Shown piece by piece: positions 1 to 8,458 of a stretch of DNA of 39,112 nucleotides (positions are counted from its first letter, which is position 1; each line of letters starts with the position of its first letter). The position numbers were made by a program, and so were the translations under genes. The stretch is from CAVDWX01 sp963612735 (GTDB lineage Bacteria > Bacillota_I > Bacilli_A > RFN20 > CAG-826), in NCBI GenBank assembly GCA_963612735.1, contig CAVDWX010000078.1, positions 1 to 39,112 on the forward strand, read 5' to 3'. The notes under the pieces are model-generated. The model saw only the letters and a list, made by a program, of their open reading frames with translations. It was not told the origin of the DNA and did not search any database.

Positions 1-420
1 AGTTTATACAATATGTTTTTATTCATTCCTGTTGTCGGATTAGCGTTATTTAAAGTAATCGTTCTTAACCCTTCTTTAGAAAAGAAAACAATGAGAATTA
101 ATCAGCTTGAAAAGGAAGTTGATTATGTTAAAAAGGATGTTGCTAAATTTAAGATTAAAGAAGCGCAAAACATTTCATATAAATATTATTTAATTTCTTC
201 ATTATATTCGATTGTATCGTTATTAATTGTCATCTTATCATGCGTTTTAGTCATGAATTTACAAGGTGTGGTTTCTCTTACTTTTATCCTTTGCTATTCA
301 TGTTTAACTTACTTTTTAACTAAAAGTTTAACTTCTTTATTTAATTATGAAGAGGATAAACAAACCTATTACAGCGCTCTTGCAAGCCTTGCTTCTTCAT
401 ATAAAATAAATGAACAATAG
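1..420 (+). CDS. hypothetical membrane protein, 5' end probably cut by window edge
   Basis: The reading frame is open to the left edge of the window. The first Met codon is at 13, but no ribosome binding site is visible in the 12 bases before it, so the gene probably begins outside. The visible product (about 135 residues from that Met) has a hydrophobic N-terminal segment (about residues 1-18), a charged Lys/Glu-rich stretch that looks like a short coiled coil (about 22-50), and then two hydrophobic segments (about 57-83 and 85-108) followed by a polar tail. This suggests an integral membrane protein with a cytoplasmic helical linker. I do not recognise the family and assign no function. It ends 54 bases before the DUF2188 gene on the same strand. 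Confidence 0.6.
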   Translation, partial: SLYNMFLFIPVVGLALFKVIVLNPSLEKKTMRINQLEKEVDYVKKDVAKFKIKEAQNISYKYYLISSLYSIVSLLIVILSCVLVMNLQGVVSLTFILCYSCLTYFLTKSLTSLFNYEEDKQTYYSALASLASSYKINEQ

Positions 421-474
421 CCTAAATTTATAACTTTGAGTTATAATAAAGTCAATTAAAGCGAGGTTAAGTTT

Positions 475-726
475 ATGGCAACTGTTGAAAAGAAAGCTCC
501 TAAAAGCGATGGCAAATATTATGTCGTCACAAAAAATAGTGATGGTTTATGGGAAGTGAAATTAGCCCAAACCAAAGGCGCTGCTGGAAAGGTTATAAAA
601 ACCTTTAAAACCAAAGTGGAAGCGGAAGAATATGTTAATGCTCTTTCTGATAAGAATGGAAGAAGTGCTATCATTCATAAATCAAAAGGTATTAACAAAG
701 GCAAAGCCACTAAGGTTAAAAAATAA
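475..726 (+). CDS. DUF2188 family small basic protein
   Basis: This 83-residue, Lys-rich protein has the DUF2188 pattern: a strand of the type YYVVTKNSDGLWEV (about residues 15-28), a glycine/alanine linker, then FKTKVEAEEYV and a final IIHKSKG strand. The family is a small fold built of one or two such repeats; its biochemical role is unknown. The ATG at 475 is preceded by GAGG at 463-466, a good spacing of 8 bases, and TATAAT at 442-447 may be a -10 element without a clear -35. The C terminus is a run of Lys that could bind nucleic acid, which is only a guess. The ybeY gene begins 3 bases after its stop. Confidence 0.8.
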   Translation: MATVEKKAPKSDGKYYVVTKNSDGLWEVKLAQTKGAAGKVIKTFKTKVEAEEYVNALSDKNGRSAIIHKSKGINKGKATKVKK

Positions 727-729
727 TTG

Positions 730-1191
730 ATGGAACTTGACTTTATTTCCGTCGATGAAAACTTAAATGGATATGAAGAAGTTTTCTTATCTCTTTTAAA
801 ATCGACTCTTAACCATCTAAATCTTAAGATCGATCCAATTATGTCGGTCTCTATTATCGATGATGAAATGATTCATAAAATTAATCGAGATTATCGACAT
901 GTTGATAGACCGACCGATGTCATTTCGTTTGCTTTCATTGATGGAATTAAAAATAAAGAGGAATTATTATCCTCATGTAAGGTTATTGATTTAGGTGAAA
1001 TTTATATATCGATCGAAAGAGCTAAAAAGCAAGCCGAAGAATACGGACATTCTTTACATCGAGAATTATGTTTTTTATTCGTACACGGTCTTCTTCATTT
1101 ACTTGGATATGACCATATGAATAAAATAGATGAAGATAAAATGTTTAGATTACAAGATGAAATATTATTGATAGAAGGAGTAAAAAGATAA
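730..1191 (+). CDS. ybeY: endoribonuclease YbeY (rRNA maturation factor)
   Basis: YbeY is a zinc-dependent single-strand endoribonuclease involved in 16S rRNA 3' maturation and ribosome quality control. The signature HGLLHLLGYDH lies at about residues 119-129 and supplies the three metal-binding histidines; upstream, the family motif around RPTDVISFAF is also present. The length of 153 residues is normal. I chose the ATG at 730; a TTG at 727 directly after the previous stop is in frame but adds only one residue. No strong ribosome binding site is visible, so translation may be coupled to the DUF2188 gene that stops at 726. The stop overlaps the start of cdd by one base, and the ybeY-cdd-era-recO order is classic for Firmicutes. 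Confidence 0.95.
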   Translation: MELDFISVDENLNGYEEVFLSLLKSTLNHLNLKIDPIMSVSIIDDEMIHKINRDYRHVDRPTDVISFAFIDGIKNKEELLSSCKVIDLGEIYISIERAKKQAEEYGHSLHRELCFLFVHGLLHLLGYDHMNKIDEDKMFRLQDEILLIEGVKR

Positions 1192-1592
1192 TGGACAAAT
1201 TAGAATTGATTAAATTAGCGATTGAGGCTCGTAAATTAGCTTATATCCCTTATTCACATTTTGCCGTTGGAGCGGCCATACTAACTAAAGATAATAAGGT
1301 CTTCAAAGGCGCAAATGTCGAAAATTCGTCTTATCCATGCGGAATTTGCGCTGAAAGAAACGCGATTTTTCACGCGATGATGGAAGGATATAAAAAAGAT
1401 GATTTTGAAGCATTAGCCATCGTTGCGGATACTGAAGAACCATGTTCTCCTTGCGGAATGTGCCGTCAAGTGATATCGGAATTATTTCCTTTAAATAAAC
1501 CCATCTATTTAGCTAATTTAAAAGGCGATATCAAAGAAACTAATGTCAAAGAATTATTGCCCTTTGCCTTTTCAGAAAGCGATTTAAAATAA
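1191..1592 (+). CDS. cdd: cytidine deaminase
   Basis: Cdd deaminates cytidine and deoxycytidine to uridine and deoxyuridine in pyrimidine salvage. The small homotetrameric zinc form is indicated by the 133-residue length and the motifs CGICAERNAI (C53, catalytic E55) and PCSPCGMC (C88, C91), which together give the three zinc ligands and the proton-shuttling Glu. The N-terminal substrate loop PYSHFAVGAA is also intact. An AAGGAG-like site lies about 9 bases before the ATG, inside the end of ybeY, and the start overlaps the ybeY stop by one base (TAATG). Its own stop overlaps the era start in the same way, so the block is very probably one mRNA. Confidence 0.96.
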   Translation: MDKLELIKLAIEARKLAYIPYSHFAVGAAILTKDNKVFKGANVENSSYPCGICAERNAIFHAMMEGYKKDDFEALAIVADTEEPCSPCGMCRQVISELFPLNKPIYLANLKGDIKETNVKELLPFAFSESDLK

Positions 1593-2476
1593 TGAAATCT
1601 GGATTTGTTGCTATTTTAGGAAGGCCAAATGTTGGAAAATCAACACTTTTAAATGCAATGGTTAATCGCCATATTTCGATTATTACCGATAAACCTCAAA
1701 CGACTCGAAATCAAATTAAAGGTATTTATCATAGTAAAGAGGCACAAATCATCTTTACTGACACCCCTGGCATTCACAAGCCTCACGCTAAACTTGGAGA
1801 AGAGATGAACAATATGGCCTATAGTGCCGCTCACGATGTTGAAGTAGCAATATTAGTTGTTGATGCTTCTTTACCGTTTGGAGAAGGAGACCAATATTTA
1901 ATCGATCATCTCGATATTAAAAATACTCCTTTAATCATCGTCTTTAATAAGGTTGATAATGCTCGGCTTGATAAAGCCTTAAAATTAAAAGAAAAATATC
2001 TTTCTTTCTTCCCTAACGCTACCATTATTGAAACAGTGGCTATATCTCGATTTAATGTCGATGAAGTCATTAAAAAAGTGATTGAACTTCTTCCTGAAGG
2101 ACCAGCTTATTATCCAGATGATGTCATCAGTGACAAGGATGAAGTATTTTTTATTAAAGAAATCATTAGAGAAAAAGTATTGAAAACATTAAAAGAAGAA
2201 GTTCCTCATTCTACCGCTATTTATATTGATAATATCGATTATGACGCTGACCCTATTCATATCGTTGCTTCTATCATCGTTGAAAAGGATTCGCAAAAAG
2301 GCATTGTTATTGGAAAAGGAGGCAAACGTATCAAATTGATTGGCTCTAGAAGTCGTGAAGATATTGAAGCACTCCTTCATAAACATGTCTATTTAGAATT
2401 ATTTGTCAAAGTGATTGATGATTGGAGAAATTCTTCTTCATCGCTTATTGATTTTGGCTATAAAAAAGATAAATAA
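1592..2476 (+). CDS. era: GTPase Era
   Basis: Era is an essential GTPase that binds the 3' end of 16S rRNA during assembly of the small ribosomal subunit. The GTPase domain shows G1 GRPNVGKST (residues 10-18), a TTR-containing G2, G3 DTPG and G4 NKVD. The C-terminal KH domain is marked by GIVIGKGGKRIKLIG (about residue 238 onward). The length of 294 residues is normal. It sits in the usual ybeY-cdd-era-recO block, overlapping cdd and recO by one base each, so translational coupling is likely. I see no missing residue or unusual feature. Confidence 0.97.
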   Translation: MKSGFVAILGRPNVGKSTLLNAMVNRHISIITDKPQTTRNQIKGIYHSKEAQIIFTDTPGIHKPHAKLGEEMNNMAYSAAHDVEVAILVVDASLPFGEGDQYLIDHLDIKNTPLIIVFNKVDNARLDKALKLKEKYLSFFPNATIIETVAISRFNVDEVIKKVIELLPEGPAYYPDDVISDKDEVFFIKEIIREKVLKTLKEEVPHSTAIYIDNIDYDADPIHIVASIIVEKDSQKGIVIGKGGKRIKLIGSRSREDIEALLHKHVYLELFVKVIDDWRNSSSSLIDFGYKKDK

Positions 2477-3189
2477 TGGAATTCATTATTTTAAAAATAA
2501 ATGCATACAAAGAAAAAGATGCAATTGTGACAGCTTTTAATGATAAACAATCCATCTCTTTTTTGGCTAAAAGAATACTAGATCCAAAAAATAGTAATGC
2601 GAGTATTTCCACACCCTTATCACTCGCAGACATAACTTTAAATGATTTGAAGAATTATAAAAATCCTCTTTTAAAATCTTCTAAGCTCTTATTTACACCG
2701 ATGAAGACTGATAATTCTTTACTTTACTTATCCGCTTTAATGCTCATTGATGAAATGATTTTAAAACTAACATTAGAAGAAGATAGAAATAAAATATATC
2801 TAGACTTAATAGAAGGGTTAAAACTCATCAAAAGTAGTGATGATAACATTTATTTTGTTTTGTTATCACTTCTTACTAAGATATTAAAAATTAATGGTTA
2901 TGACATGGAAGTCAATAAGTGTATAAGCTGTTCTAATAAAAAAGATATCACTTCGTTTTCTTTTGAAAATGGTGGATTTTTATGCACTAATTGTTATCAC
3001 GGAGTTAAGACATTTACTAAAAATGAATTAATGTATTTAAGATCTTTGTTTCTTAATAAGGGAATGAAAATGACTGATTTAGTGTTAAGCAAAAAAGAAT
3101 ACAAGCATCTTCTTCATAAATATATTGAATTTATCGAAGAATTTTTAGATGTGAAACTAAAAACTATTGATATTTTTTTCTTAGAATAA
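2476..3189 (+). CDS. recO: DNA repair protein RecO
   Basis: RecO works with RecR to load RecA on gapped DNA coated with SSB. The 237-residue protein has the family layout: an N-terminal OB-fold with an early hydrophobic strand and a KEKDAIV-type turn, a helical middle, and a four-cysteine zinc knuckle formed by CISC and CTNC at roughly residues 149-152 and 172-175. Sequence conservation in RecO is low, so the assignment rests on the zinc knuckle, length and position directly after era, with which it shares one base. It is the last gene of the first block; a new promoter follows at 3230. Confidence 0.9.
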   Translation: MEFIILKINAYKEKDAIVTAFNDKQSISFLAKRILDPKNSNASISTPLSLADITLNDLKNYKNPLLKSSKLLFTPMKTDNSLLYLSALMLIDEMILKLTLEEDRNKIYLDLIEGLKLIKSSDDNIYFVLLSLLTKILKINGYDMEVNKCISCSNKKDITSFSFENGGFLCTNCYHGVKTFTKNELMYLRSLFLNKGMKMTDLVLSKKEYKHLLHKYIEFIEEFLDVKLKTIDIFFLE

Positions 3190-3229
3190 AATATTTATTC
3201 TAAAAATATAAAACTACACTTATAATAGG

Positions 3230-3258
3230 TTGACAACGCATATTTTTAACATTATTCT
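3230..3258 (+). promoter_or_regulatory. predicted sigma-A promoter of glyS
   Basis: A perfect -35 TTGACA (3230-3235) and a TATTCT -10 (3253-3258) are separated by 17 bases. The predicted start near 3265 leaves a leader of about 27 bases before the glyS ATG at 3292. The leader is too short for a T-box. Confidence 0.7.
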
Positions 3259-3291
3259 ATTCGTGTTTCGTCTTTGACGGGAGGCTTATTT

Positions 3292-4662
3292 ATGGAAAAC
3301 AATTTTGACAAATTATGTACCCATTTCATTACTTCTGGATATTACTATCAAGGTAGTGAAATTTATGGAGGATTATCAAATACTTGGGATTATGGCCCTT
3401 TAGGTAGCGAAATCAAAAAGAATATTCGCTCAATGTGGTGGAAGAAATTCGTTCAAGAATCACCAACAAACGTTGGGATTGATGCAGCAATTATGATGAA
3501 TCCAAGAGTGTGGGAAGCGACAGGTCACGTTAAAACTTTTAATGATCCTCTTATCGACTGTAAATGTTGTAAGATGCGCTTCAGAGCGGACCAATTGATA
3601 GAAACTCAATTCCCTGATGCTGATGTCGCTGGAATGACTAATGATGACATGATGAAATTTATTCGTGAACATCATGTAAAATGTCCTAATTGCGGGAAAG
3701 AAGAATTCACTGATATTCGTCAATTTAATATGATGTTTAAAACCCATATTGGAGTTACCGAAGATAGTAAATCTTTGGTCTATTTAAGACCTGAAACCGC
3801 TCAAGGAATGTTTGTTAATTTTAAAAATGTTTTAAGAACTACCCGCAGAAAATTACCAATCGGTATCTGTAATGTCGGTCGTGCTTTTAGAAACGAGATT
3901 ACTCCAGGACAAATGACATTCAGAATGAGAGAATTCGACCAAATGGAAATGGAATTCTTTTGCAAACCCGGCACTGATTTAGAATGGTTTGCGTATTGGA
4001 AAAAACGTTGTTTAGATTTTGTTAAAGATTTAGGAATTAACGAAGAAAGACTCCGTTATCGAGATCATGAACCTCAAGAATTGGCTTTTTATAGTAAAGC
4101 CACAACCGATATTGAGTATTTATTCCCGTTTGGCTGGGGCGAAGTGTGGGGAATTGCTGATCGTACCAACTATGATTTGAAACGACATATGGAATATAGT
4201 GGTGAATCCTTAGAATATTTAGAAGCTGAAACCAATGAAAAATACATTCCATACTGCATTGAGCCATCAGTTGGCTTAGACCGTTTAGTGCTCATGACCT
4301 TATGCAATGCTTATGAAGAAGAAACACTTGATGGTGGAGATACACGTATTGTTATGCATCTAAATCCTCAGGTCGCACCTTATAAAGTAGCTATTTTTCC
4401 ACTCTCTAAGAAGTTAGAAGAGAAGGCTCGCGAAGTTTATAACATCCTCGCTAAATATATGAGCGTTGTTTATGACGATACTGGTAGCATTGGTAAAAGA
4501 TATCGCCGTCAAGACGCAATTGGAACGCCATTTTGTTTAACAGTGGACTTTGATACCGCTAATGATAATGCTGTTACAATTCGTGATCGCGACAGTATGC
4601 AACAGATTAGACTTCCAATCACTGAACTAGTTAAATATTTAAAGGTAAAAATCTTCTATTAG
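3292..4662 (+). CDS. glyS: glycyl-tRNA synthetase, single-chain dimeric type
   Basis: This class II synthetase charges tRNA-Gly with glycine and is the homodimeric type found in Firmicutes, archaea and eukaryotes, not the alpha2beta2 type. Visible class II signatures are the YGPLG substrate loop near the N terminus, the motif 2 region around GRAFRNEITP and the motif 3 region EPSVGLDRLVL; the anticodon-binding domain follows (PYKVAIFPLSKK onward). A CKCC...CPNC knuckle lies in the insertion. I start at ATG 3292 because GGGAGG sits 7 bases upstream; an in-frame TTG at 3274 would place this site inside the gene. Length is 456 residues, normal. The stop codon TAG is itself the first copy of the 11-bp-phased TAGTA repeat. 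Confidence 0.95.
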   Translation: MENNFDKLCTHFITSGYYYQGSEIYGGLSNTWDYGPLGSEIKKNIRSMWWKKFVQESPTNVGIDAAIMMNPRVWEATGHVKTFNDPLIDCKCCKMRFRADQLIETQFPDADVAGMTNDDMMKFIREHHVKCPNCGKEEFTDIRQFNMMFKTHIGVTEDSKSLVYLRPETAQGMFVNFKNVLRTTRRKLPIGICNVGRAFRNEITPGQMTFRMREFDQMEMEFFCKPGTDLEWFAYWKKRCLDFVKDLGINEERLRYRDHEPQELAFYSKATTDIEYLFPFGWGEVWGIADRTNYDLKRHMEYSGESLEYLEAETNEKYIPYCIEPSVGLDRLVLMTLCNAYEEETLDGGDTRIVMHLNPQVAPYKVAIFPLSKKLEEKAREVYNILAKYMSVVYDDTGSIGKRYRRQDAIGTPFCLTVDFDTANDNAVTIRDRDSMQQIRLPITELVKYLKVKIFY

Positions 4663-4686
4663 TAATTAATTAGTAGTTTTTTAGTA
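4660..4686 (+). repeat. 11-bp-phased TAGTA triplet, locus 1
   Basis: TAGTA occurs at 4660, 4671 and 4682, spaced exactly 11 bases, between glyS and dnaG. The first copy contains the glyS stop codon. The same arrangement appears at 9612, 14877, 20368, 23765 and 32024. Function is unknown. Confidence 0.7.
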
Positions 4687-4703
4687 AAAGATAACATAGT
4701 TAT

Positions 4704-6491
4704 ATGCCATTTGATAATTCATTAGTCTTAGAAGTATTAAAACACGCTGATATAGTGAAAATTATATCTAGTTATATTGCTGTTACCCAAAAAGGGAAGA
4801 GCTATGTTGCTATTTGTCCTTTTCACGATGACACCAATCCTTCTTTGTCTATTTCTCCAGAAAAGCAAATCTTCAAATGCTTTGTTTGCGGAACTGGCGG
4901 TTCAGCCATCACCTTTGTTCAAAAGTATGAACACATCTCCTTTTTTGAGGCGATGAAAAAAGTTGCTGAATTATCAAATTATCATAATCCCGCTTTAGAA
5001 AATGTCACTTTTAACAAACCTGTTGATGAACGTCGACTCACCTTATTAAAGTGTCTTCACGATTTAACTTTGTACTATCAATTTTCCTTGTCCACACCGG
5101 AAGGAAAAGAAGGTTTAGATTATTTTGAATCGCGTCATATAGATGCCGCTTTGCGCGAGAAATATAAACTTGGATACGCTAATAAAGATGGGAAAGCGAC
5201 TTGCCAATTCCTATTAGCTAAAAACCATTCTATTAAAACAATTGAAGATGTTGGCATTGCTGTATTAAGTGGACAAAATTATATCGATAAGAATCAAGGC
5301 AGAGCTATTTTTCCAATTTGCGACGCAAATGGAGAAGTTATCGGTTACTCTGCTCGAAGAATAAAAGATGGACCAGAAGCTAAATACGTCAATTCTCCTG
5401 AAACATATTTATTTCATAAAAGCAGTGTTTTATACAATTATCACATCGCTAAGTCTGCTTGCAAAGTTAAAGGCTATGTCTATGTTTTGGAAGGCTTCAT
5501 GGATGTCTTTGCTTTGGCGCGAATTGGAATAGATGCTGCAGTGGCCATCATGGGTACCGCTTTAACCGATGAACATATCACTATGTTAAGAGCGCTCAAT
5601 GTCGAAATAAGACTTTGTCTCGACGGAGATTTACCAGGCCAAACTGCAATGATGAAAATTGCTCAATCGTTAGAAAACGCTGGATTGTCATTTAGAATTG
5701 TCGATAATCAAGCCAGTAATATGGATCCAGATGAAATATTGAATAGTCAAGGTCCTCAACAATTAACAGCATATTTAAACAATTTGCTTTCTAGGGTTGA
5801 CTTTGCTCTTAATTATTACACCCGTAGCAATCCATTAAAAACTATCGACGAAAAAAAGCAATTGTTAAAACAATTCATTCCCATTCTTTTAAACATAAGA
5901 AGTCAAATCGAATTTGATGATTATTTAAGAAAGTTGTCTCGCATTACTGGATTTGATGTTGAATCGATTCGAACTGTTGTTAATACCGCAAAAAAGAACA
6001 TCTCATTTGGACATCCTTCCAAAGTTGTCGACATGTTCCATCCTGAAAGAAAGATACTTAGGAGGCTCGAAGCTGCGGAGCGTGAGGTTTTATATCAAAT
6101 GATTAACAATCGCGCCGCAACGGCCTTTTATGAAGAAAATATTGGTGGTTTTTATGATAATGTTTATCGTCAAATCGCTAATTTCATTATCGAATACGTC
6201 TCTACTCATAATGAAATTGATGTGACGGGAGTCATCGCTTCCTTAGAATGTAGCGACCTTGAGAATAAAGACCAATTGATTAATGAACTAACTGAAATTT
6301 CTTTAGAAAAGAACCATCCAACTCAATGTTCACAAGAATTATTAACCAATTTATTAGATTCCATAAACGAAGAAAAAGAAAGAATATTTGAGGATGATAC
6401 GCTCAATCAATCTTTAGCAGGAAAAGACCCTCTTGAGCAAGCTCGAATATTAAGTGAATATAATCGAAAAAAAGTAAAGAAAAAGAAATAG
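4704..6491 (+). CDS. dnaG: DNA primase
   Basis: DnaG makes the RNA primers for lagging-strand replication. The N-terminal CHC2 zinc domain has ligands C38, H41, C59 and C62 (CPFH and CFVCG). A DnaG catalytic core follows, with the TOPRIM segment at about residues 255-335 including LEGFMDV and the acidic CLDGDLPG. The C-terminal part is the helicase-interacting region. Length 595 is normal. No ribosome binding site precedes the ATG; instead a weak -10-like TAACAT (4692-4697) ends exactly six bases before it, so a leaderless transcript in addition to readthrough from glyS is possible. The dnaG-rpoD pair is the standard macromolecular-synthesis operon. Confidence 0.95.
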   Translation: MPFDNSLVLEVLKHADIVKIISSYIAVTQKGKSYVAICPFHDDTNPSLSISPEKQIFKCFVCGTGGSAITFVQKYEHISFFEAMKKVAELSNYHNPALENVTFNKPVDERRLTLLKCLHDLTLYYQFSLSTPEGKEGLDYFESRHIDAALREKYKLGYANKDGKATCQFLLAKNHSIKTIEDVGIAVLSGQNYIDKNQGRAIFPICDANGEVIGYSARRIKDGPEAKYVNSPETYLFHKSSVLYNYHIAKSACKVKGYVYVLEGFMDVFALARIGIDAAVAIMGTALTDEHITMLRALNVEIRLCLDGDLPGQTAMMKIAQSLENAGLSFRIVDNQASNMDPDEILNSQGPQQLTAYLNNLLSRVDFALNYYTRSNPLKTIDEKKQLLKQFIPILLNIRSQIEFDDYLRKLSRITGFDVESIRTVVNTAKKNISFGHPSKVVDMFHPERKILRRLEAAEREVLYQMINNRAATAFYEENIGGFYDNVYRQIANFIIEYVSTHNEIDVTGVIASLECSDLENKDQLINELTEISLEKNHPTQCSQELLTNLLDSINEEKERIFEDDTLNQSLAGKDPLEQARILSEYNRKKVKKKK

Positions 6492-6504
6492 GAGGATATA
6501 AAAC

Positions 6505-7797
6505 ATGGGCAGAAAAAAATTAAACGAAGAAAAGGAAGCCCCTAAAGAGAAGAAAAAAGTAACTCCAACAAAGGAGAAAAAGGTCAAAGTTAAGAAAAAG
6601 GATGACGATGAAGGTGCCATTCCCAGCTTTGACGCTATTAAAAATTCTCTTCTTAAAAAAGCTAGAGCTACCGATTCCATCTTACAAAGCGATATCTATG
6701 ATGCTTTTGAAAATTATGAATTAGATGATGAATCTATTAAAAAATTAATGGATGAATTCAAAGAAAACGGAATCGAAGTTATAACTGATGAAGATGAGGA
6801 AGATGAACCATCATTAGATGATATTTCTGATGAAAACATCAATTTAGATGAAAACGCTGAAGACGATGAATTTTTTGATGAAGACTCTATTACCGATGAA
6901 GAAGAAGTTGAAGAAGATATCGATATTGAACACCTCGATGCAACATTAGGCGGAGAAGTAAGAGTTAATGATTCGGTGAGAATGTATTTAAAAGAAATTG
7001 GTAAATACCCCTTACTCAAACCTGAAGATGAACCAATCTTAGCTAAAAAGATATTAGAAGGCGATGAGGAAGCTAAACAAAAACTCATCAACGCTAATCT
7101 TAGATTAGTGGTCAATATTGCTAAACATTATGTCGGTCGTGGAATGGCGTTTCTTGATTTGATTCAAGAAGGCAATCTTGGCTTAATGAAAGCGGTTGAT
7201 AAATTTGATTACACCAAAGGTTATAAATTTTCTACATACGCTACATGGTGGATAAGACAAGCGATTACACGTGCTATCGCCGATCAAGCTCGAACTATTC
7301 GAATTCCAGTTCATATGGTTGAAACAATTAATAAGATGACTCGAGTTCAAAGACAACTCATTCAAGATTATGGCCGCGAACCTACCGCTGAAGAGATTTC
7401 TGAAGCCATGCACGGAGAATTATCACCTAAACGCATCCGCGAAATTCAAAGAATTGCATTAGAACCCGTATCTCTTGAAACTCCAATTGGAGAAGAAGAT
7501 GATTCTCATTTAGGTGATTTTATCGAAGATAAGGATAACGAATCTCCTGTCGACTTCACTACAAAACAACTTTTAAAAGAAGAATTAGAAAATATCTTAA
7601 AAGACTTATCTGATCGTGAAGAAAGAGTGCTTAGACTCCGCTACGGACTAGATGATAACCATCCGCGTACCTTAGAAGAAGTAGGCCGTGAATTTGGGGT
7701 TACTCGTGAAAGAATTCGTCAAATTGAAGCTAAAGCTATTAAAAAACTTAAGCATCCAACTCGTCGAAAAAAATTAGGTGATTATCGAGGAAAATAA
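6505..7797 (+). CDS. rpoD: primary sigma factor RpoD (sigma-A)
   Basis: RpoD directs RNA polymerase to housekeeping promoters. After a Lys-rich start and a region 1.1-like helical part, a strongly acidic linker (about residues 85-140) leads into region 1.2 (VRMYLKEIGKYPLL). Region 2 follows with NLRLVVNIAKHYVGRG, GLMKAVDKFDYTKGYKF and the -10-recognising TYATWWIRQAITRAI, then region 3, and region 4 with the helix-turn-helix TLEEVGREFGVTRERIRQIE. Length 430 is typical of Firmicutes. AGGAGG at 6491-6496 gives a strong ribosome binding site that overlaps the dnaG stop. It is followed by trmK, whose ATG lies two bases after the stop. Confidence 0.97.
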   Translation: MGRKKLNEEKEAPKEKKKVTPTKEKKVKVKKKDDDEGAIPSFDAIKNSLLKKARATDSILQSDIYDAFENYELDDESIKKLMDEFKENGIEVITDEDEEDEPSLDDISDENINLDENAEDDEFFDEDSITDEEEVEEDIDIEHLDATLGGEVRVNDSVRMYLKEIGKYPLLKPEDEPILAKKILEGDEEAKQKLINANLRLVVNIAKHYVGRGMAFLDLIQEGNLGLMKAVDKFDYTKGYKFSTYATWWIRQAITRAIADQARTIRIPVHMVETINKMTRVQRQLIQDYGREPTAEEISEAMHGELSPKRIREIQRIALEPVSLETPIGEEDDSHLGDFIEDKDNESPVDFTTKQLLKEELENILKDLSDREERVLRLRYGLDDNHPRTLEEVGREFGVTRERIRQIEAKAIKKLKHPTRRKKLGDYRGK

Positions 7798-7798
7798 G

Positions 7799-8458
7799 AT
7801 GAAACTGTCTAAACGTTTAGAAACAATTCTCGATATGTGCCCACATGGTGTGGCCGCTGATGTTGGTAGTGACCATGGCAAATTGATTATGTCTTTATTC
7901 TTAGAAGGTAAAATTAGCCATGGTTACGCTATTGAAAACAAAAAAGGCCCATTTGAACGTTTAGTAAAAGCTTTAGAAGAAGAAAAATTAATCAATGATA
8001 TCATTCCTCTTTTTAGCGATGGTATTAGCGATATACCTAAAAGTGTCGACATCTTGATTATTGCTGGAATGGGCGGAAATACTATTGTTGATATTCTTAA
8101 AAAAGATGTCAGTAAACTCAAATACGTTCAAACCATCATTATTGACGCTCATACTTGTATTCCTTTGGTGAGGAAAGAAATATCTGATCTCGGCTTTGTC
8201 ATCGCTGATGAAAAAATAATAAATGAAGATAATATCTATTATGAAATAATCAAATTTATTAGAAGTGATGTAGCATTTTATAACGATAGCGACATTGAAT
8301 TTGGACCGATATTAAAAAGTCAAAAGCCATTAGCGTTCCGTGAAAAATATGAACGTAGATTGCTTGAAATTGATATGCTTTTAAAATCAAAAGAGCTTCC
8401 CAAATCTAAAATCAATGCACTTTTAAAAGAGAAAGAAAGAATTAGGGGGATACTCTAA
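7799..8458 (+). CDS. trmK: tRNA (adenine(22)-N(1))-methyltransferase TrmK
   Basis: TrmK methylates N1 of A22 in tRNA using S-adenosylmethionine. The Rossmann SAM-binding motif appears as ADVGSDHGKL (about residues 21-30), and the catalytic-loop motif as IAGMGGNTI (about residues 84-92), both characteristic of the TrmK/DUF633 family. I use the ATG at 7799 (219 residues) preceded by a GAGG site at 7787-7790; an in-frame GTG at 7778 would overlap rpoD by 20 bases and lacks support. The rpoD-trmK-nif3 order is conserved in Firmicutes. Its stop overlaps the next start by one base. Confidence 0.93.
   Translation: MKLSKRLETILDMCPHGVAADVGSDHGKLIMSLFLEGKISHGYAIENKKGPFERLVKALEEEKLINDIIPLFSDGISDIPKSVDILIIAGMGGNTIVDILKKDVSKLKYVQTIIIDAHTCIPLVRKEISDLGFVIADEKIINEDNIYYEIIKFIRSDVAFYNDSDIEFGPILKSQKPLAFREKYERRLLEIDMLLKSKELPKSKINALLKEKERIRGIL

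Noticed and set aside
3274..3291. Upstream TTG start for glyS
   Set aside because: It would place the GGGAGG ribosome binding site within the gene; ATG 3292 is well spaced and matches the family start.
3190..3291. T-box upstream of glyS
   Set aside because: The predicted promoter leaves a leader of only about 27 bases and no T-box sequence is present.
4660..4686. CRISPR array
   Set aside because: The TAGTA unit is only 5 bases and spacers are 6 bases; no cas genes are present.
6714..7115. 133-codon Ser-rich open frame opposite rpoD
   Set aside because: It is the antisense shadow of the acidic linker (GAT/GAA codons read as Ser-rich), with no start signal.
7778..7798. GTG start for trmK inside rpoD
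   Set aside because: ATG 7799 has a GAGG site and gives the normal N terminus.
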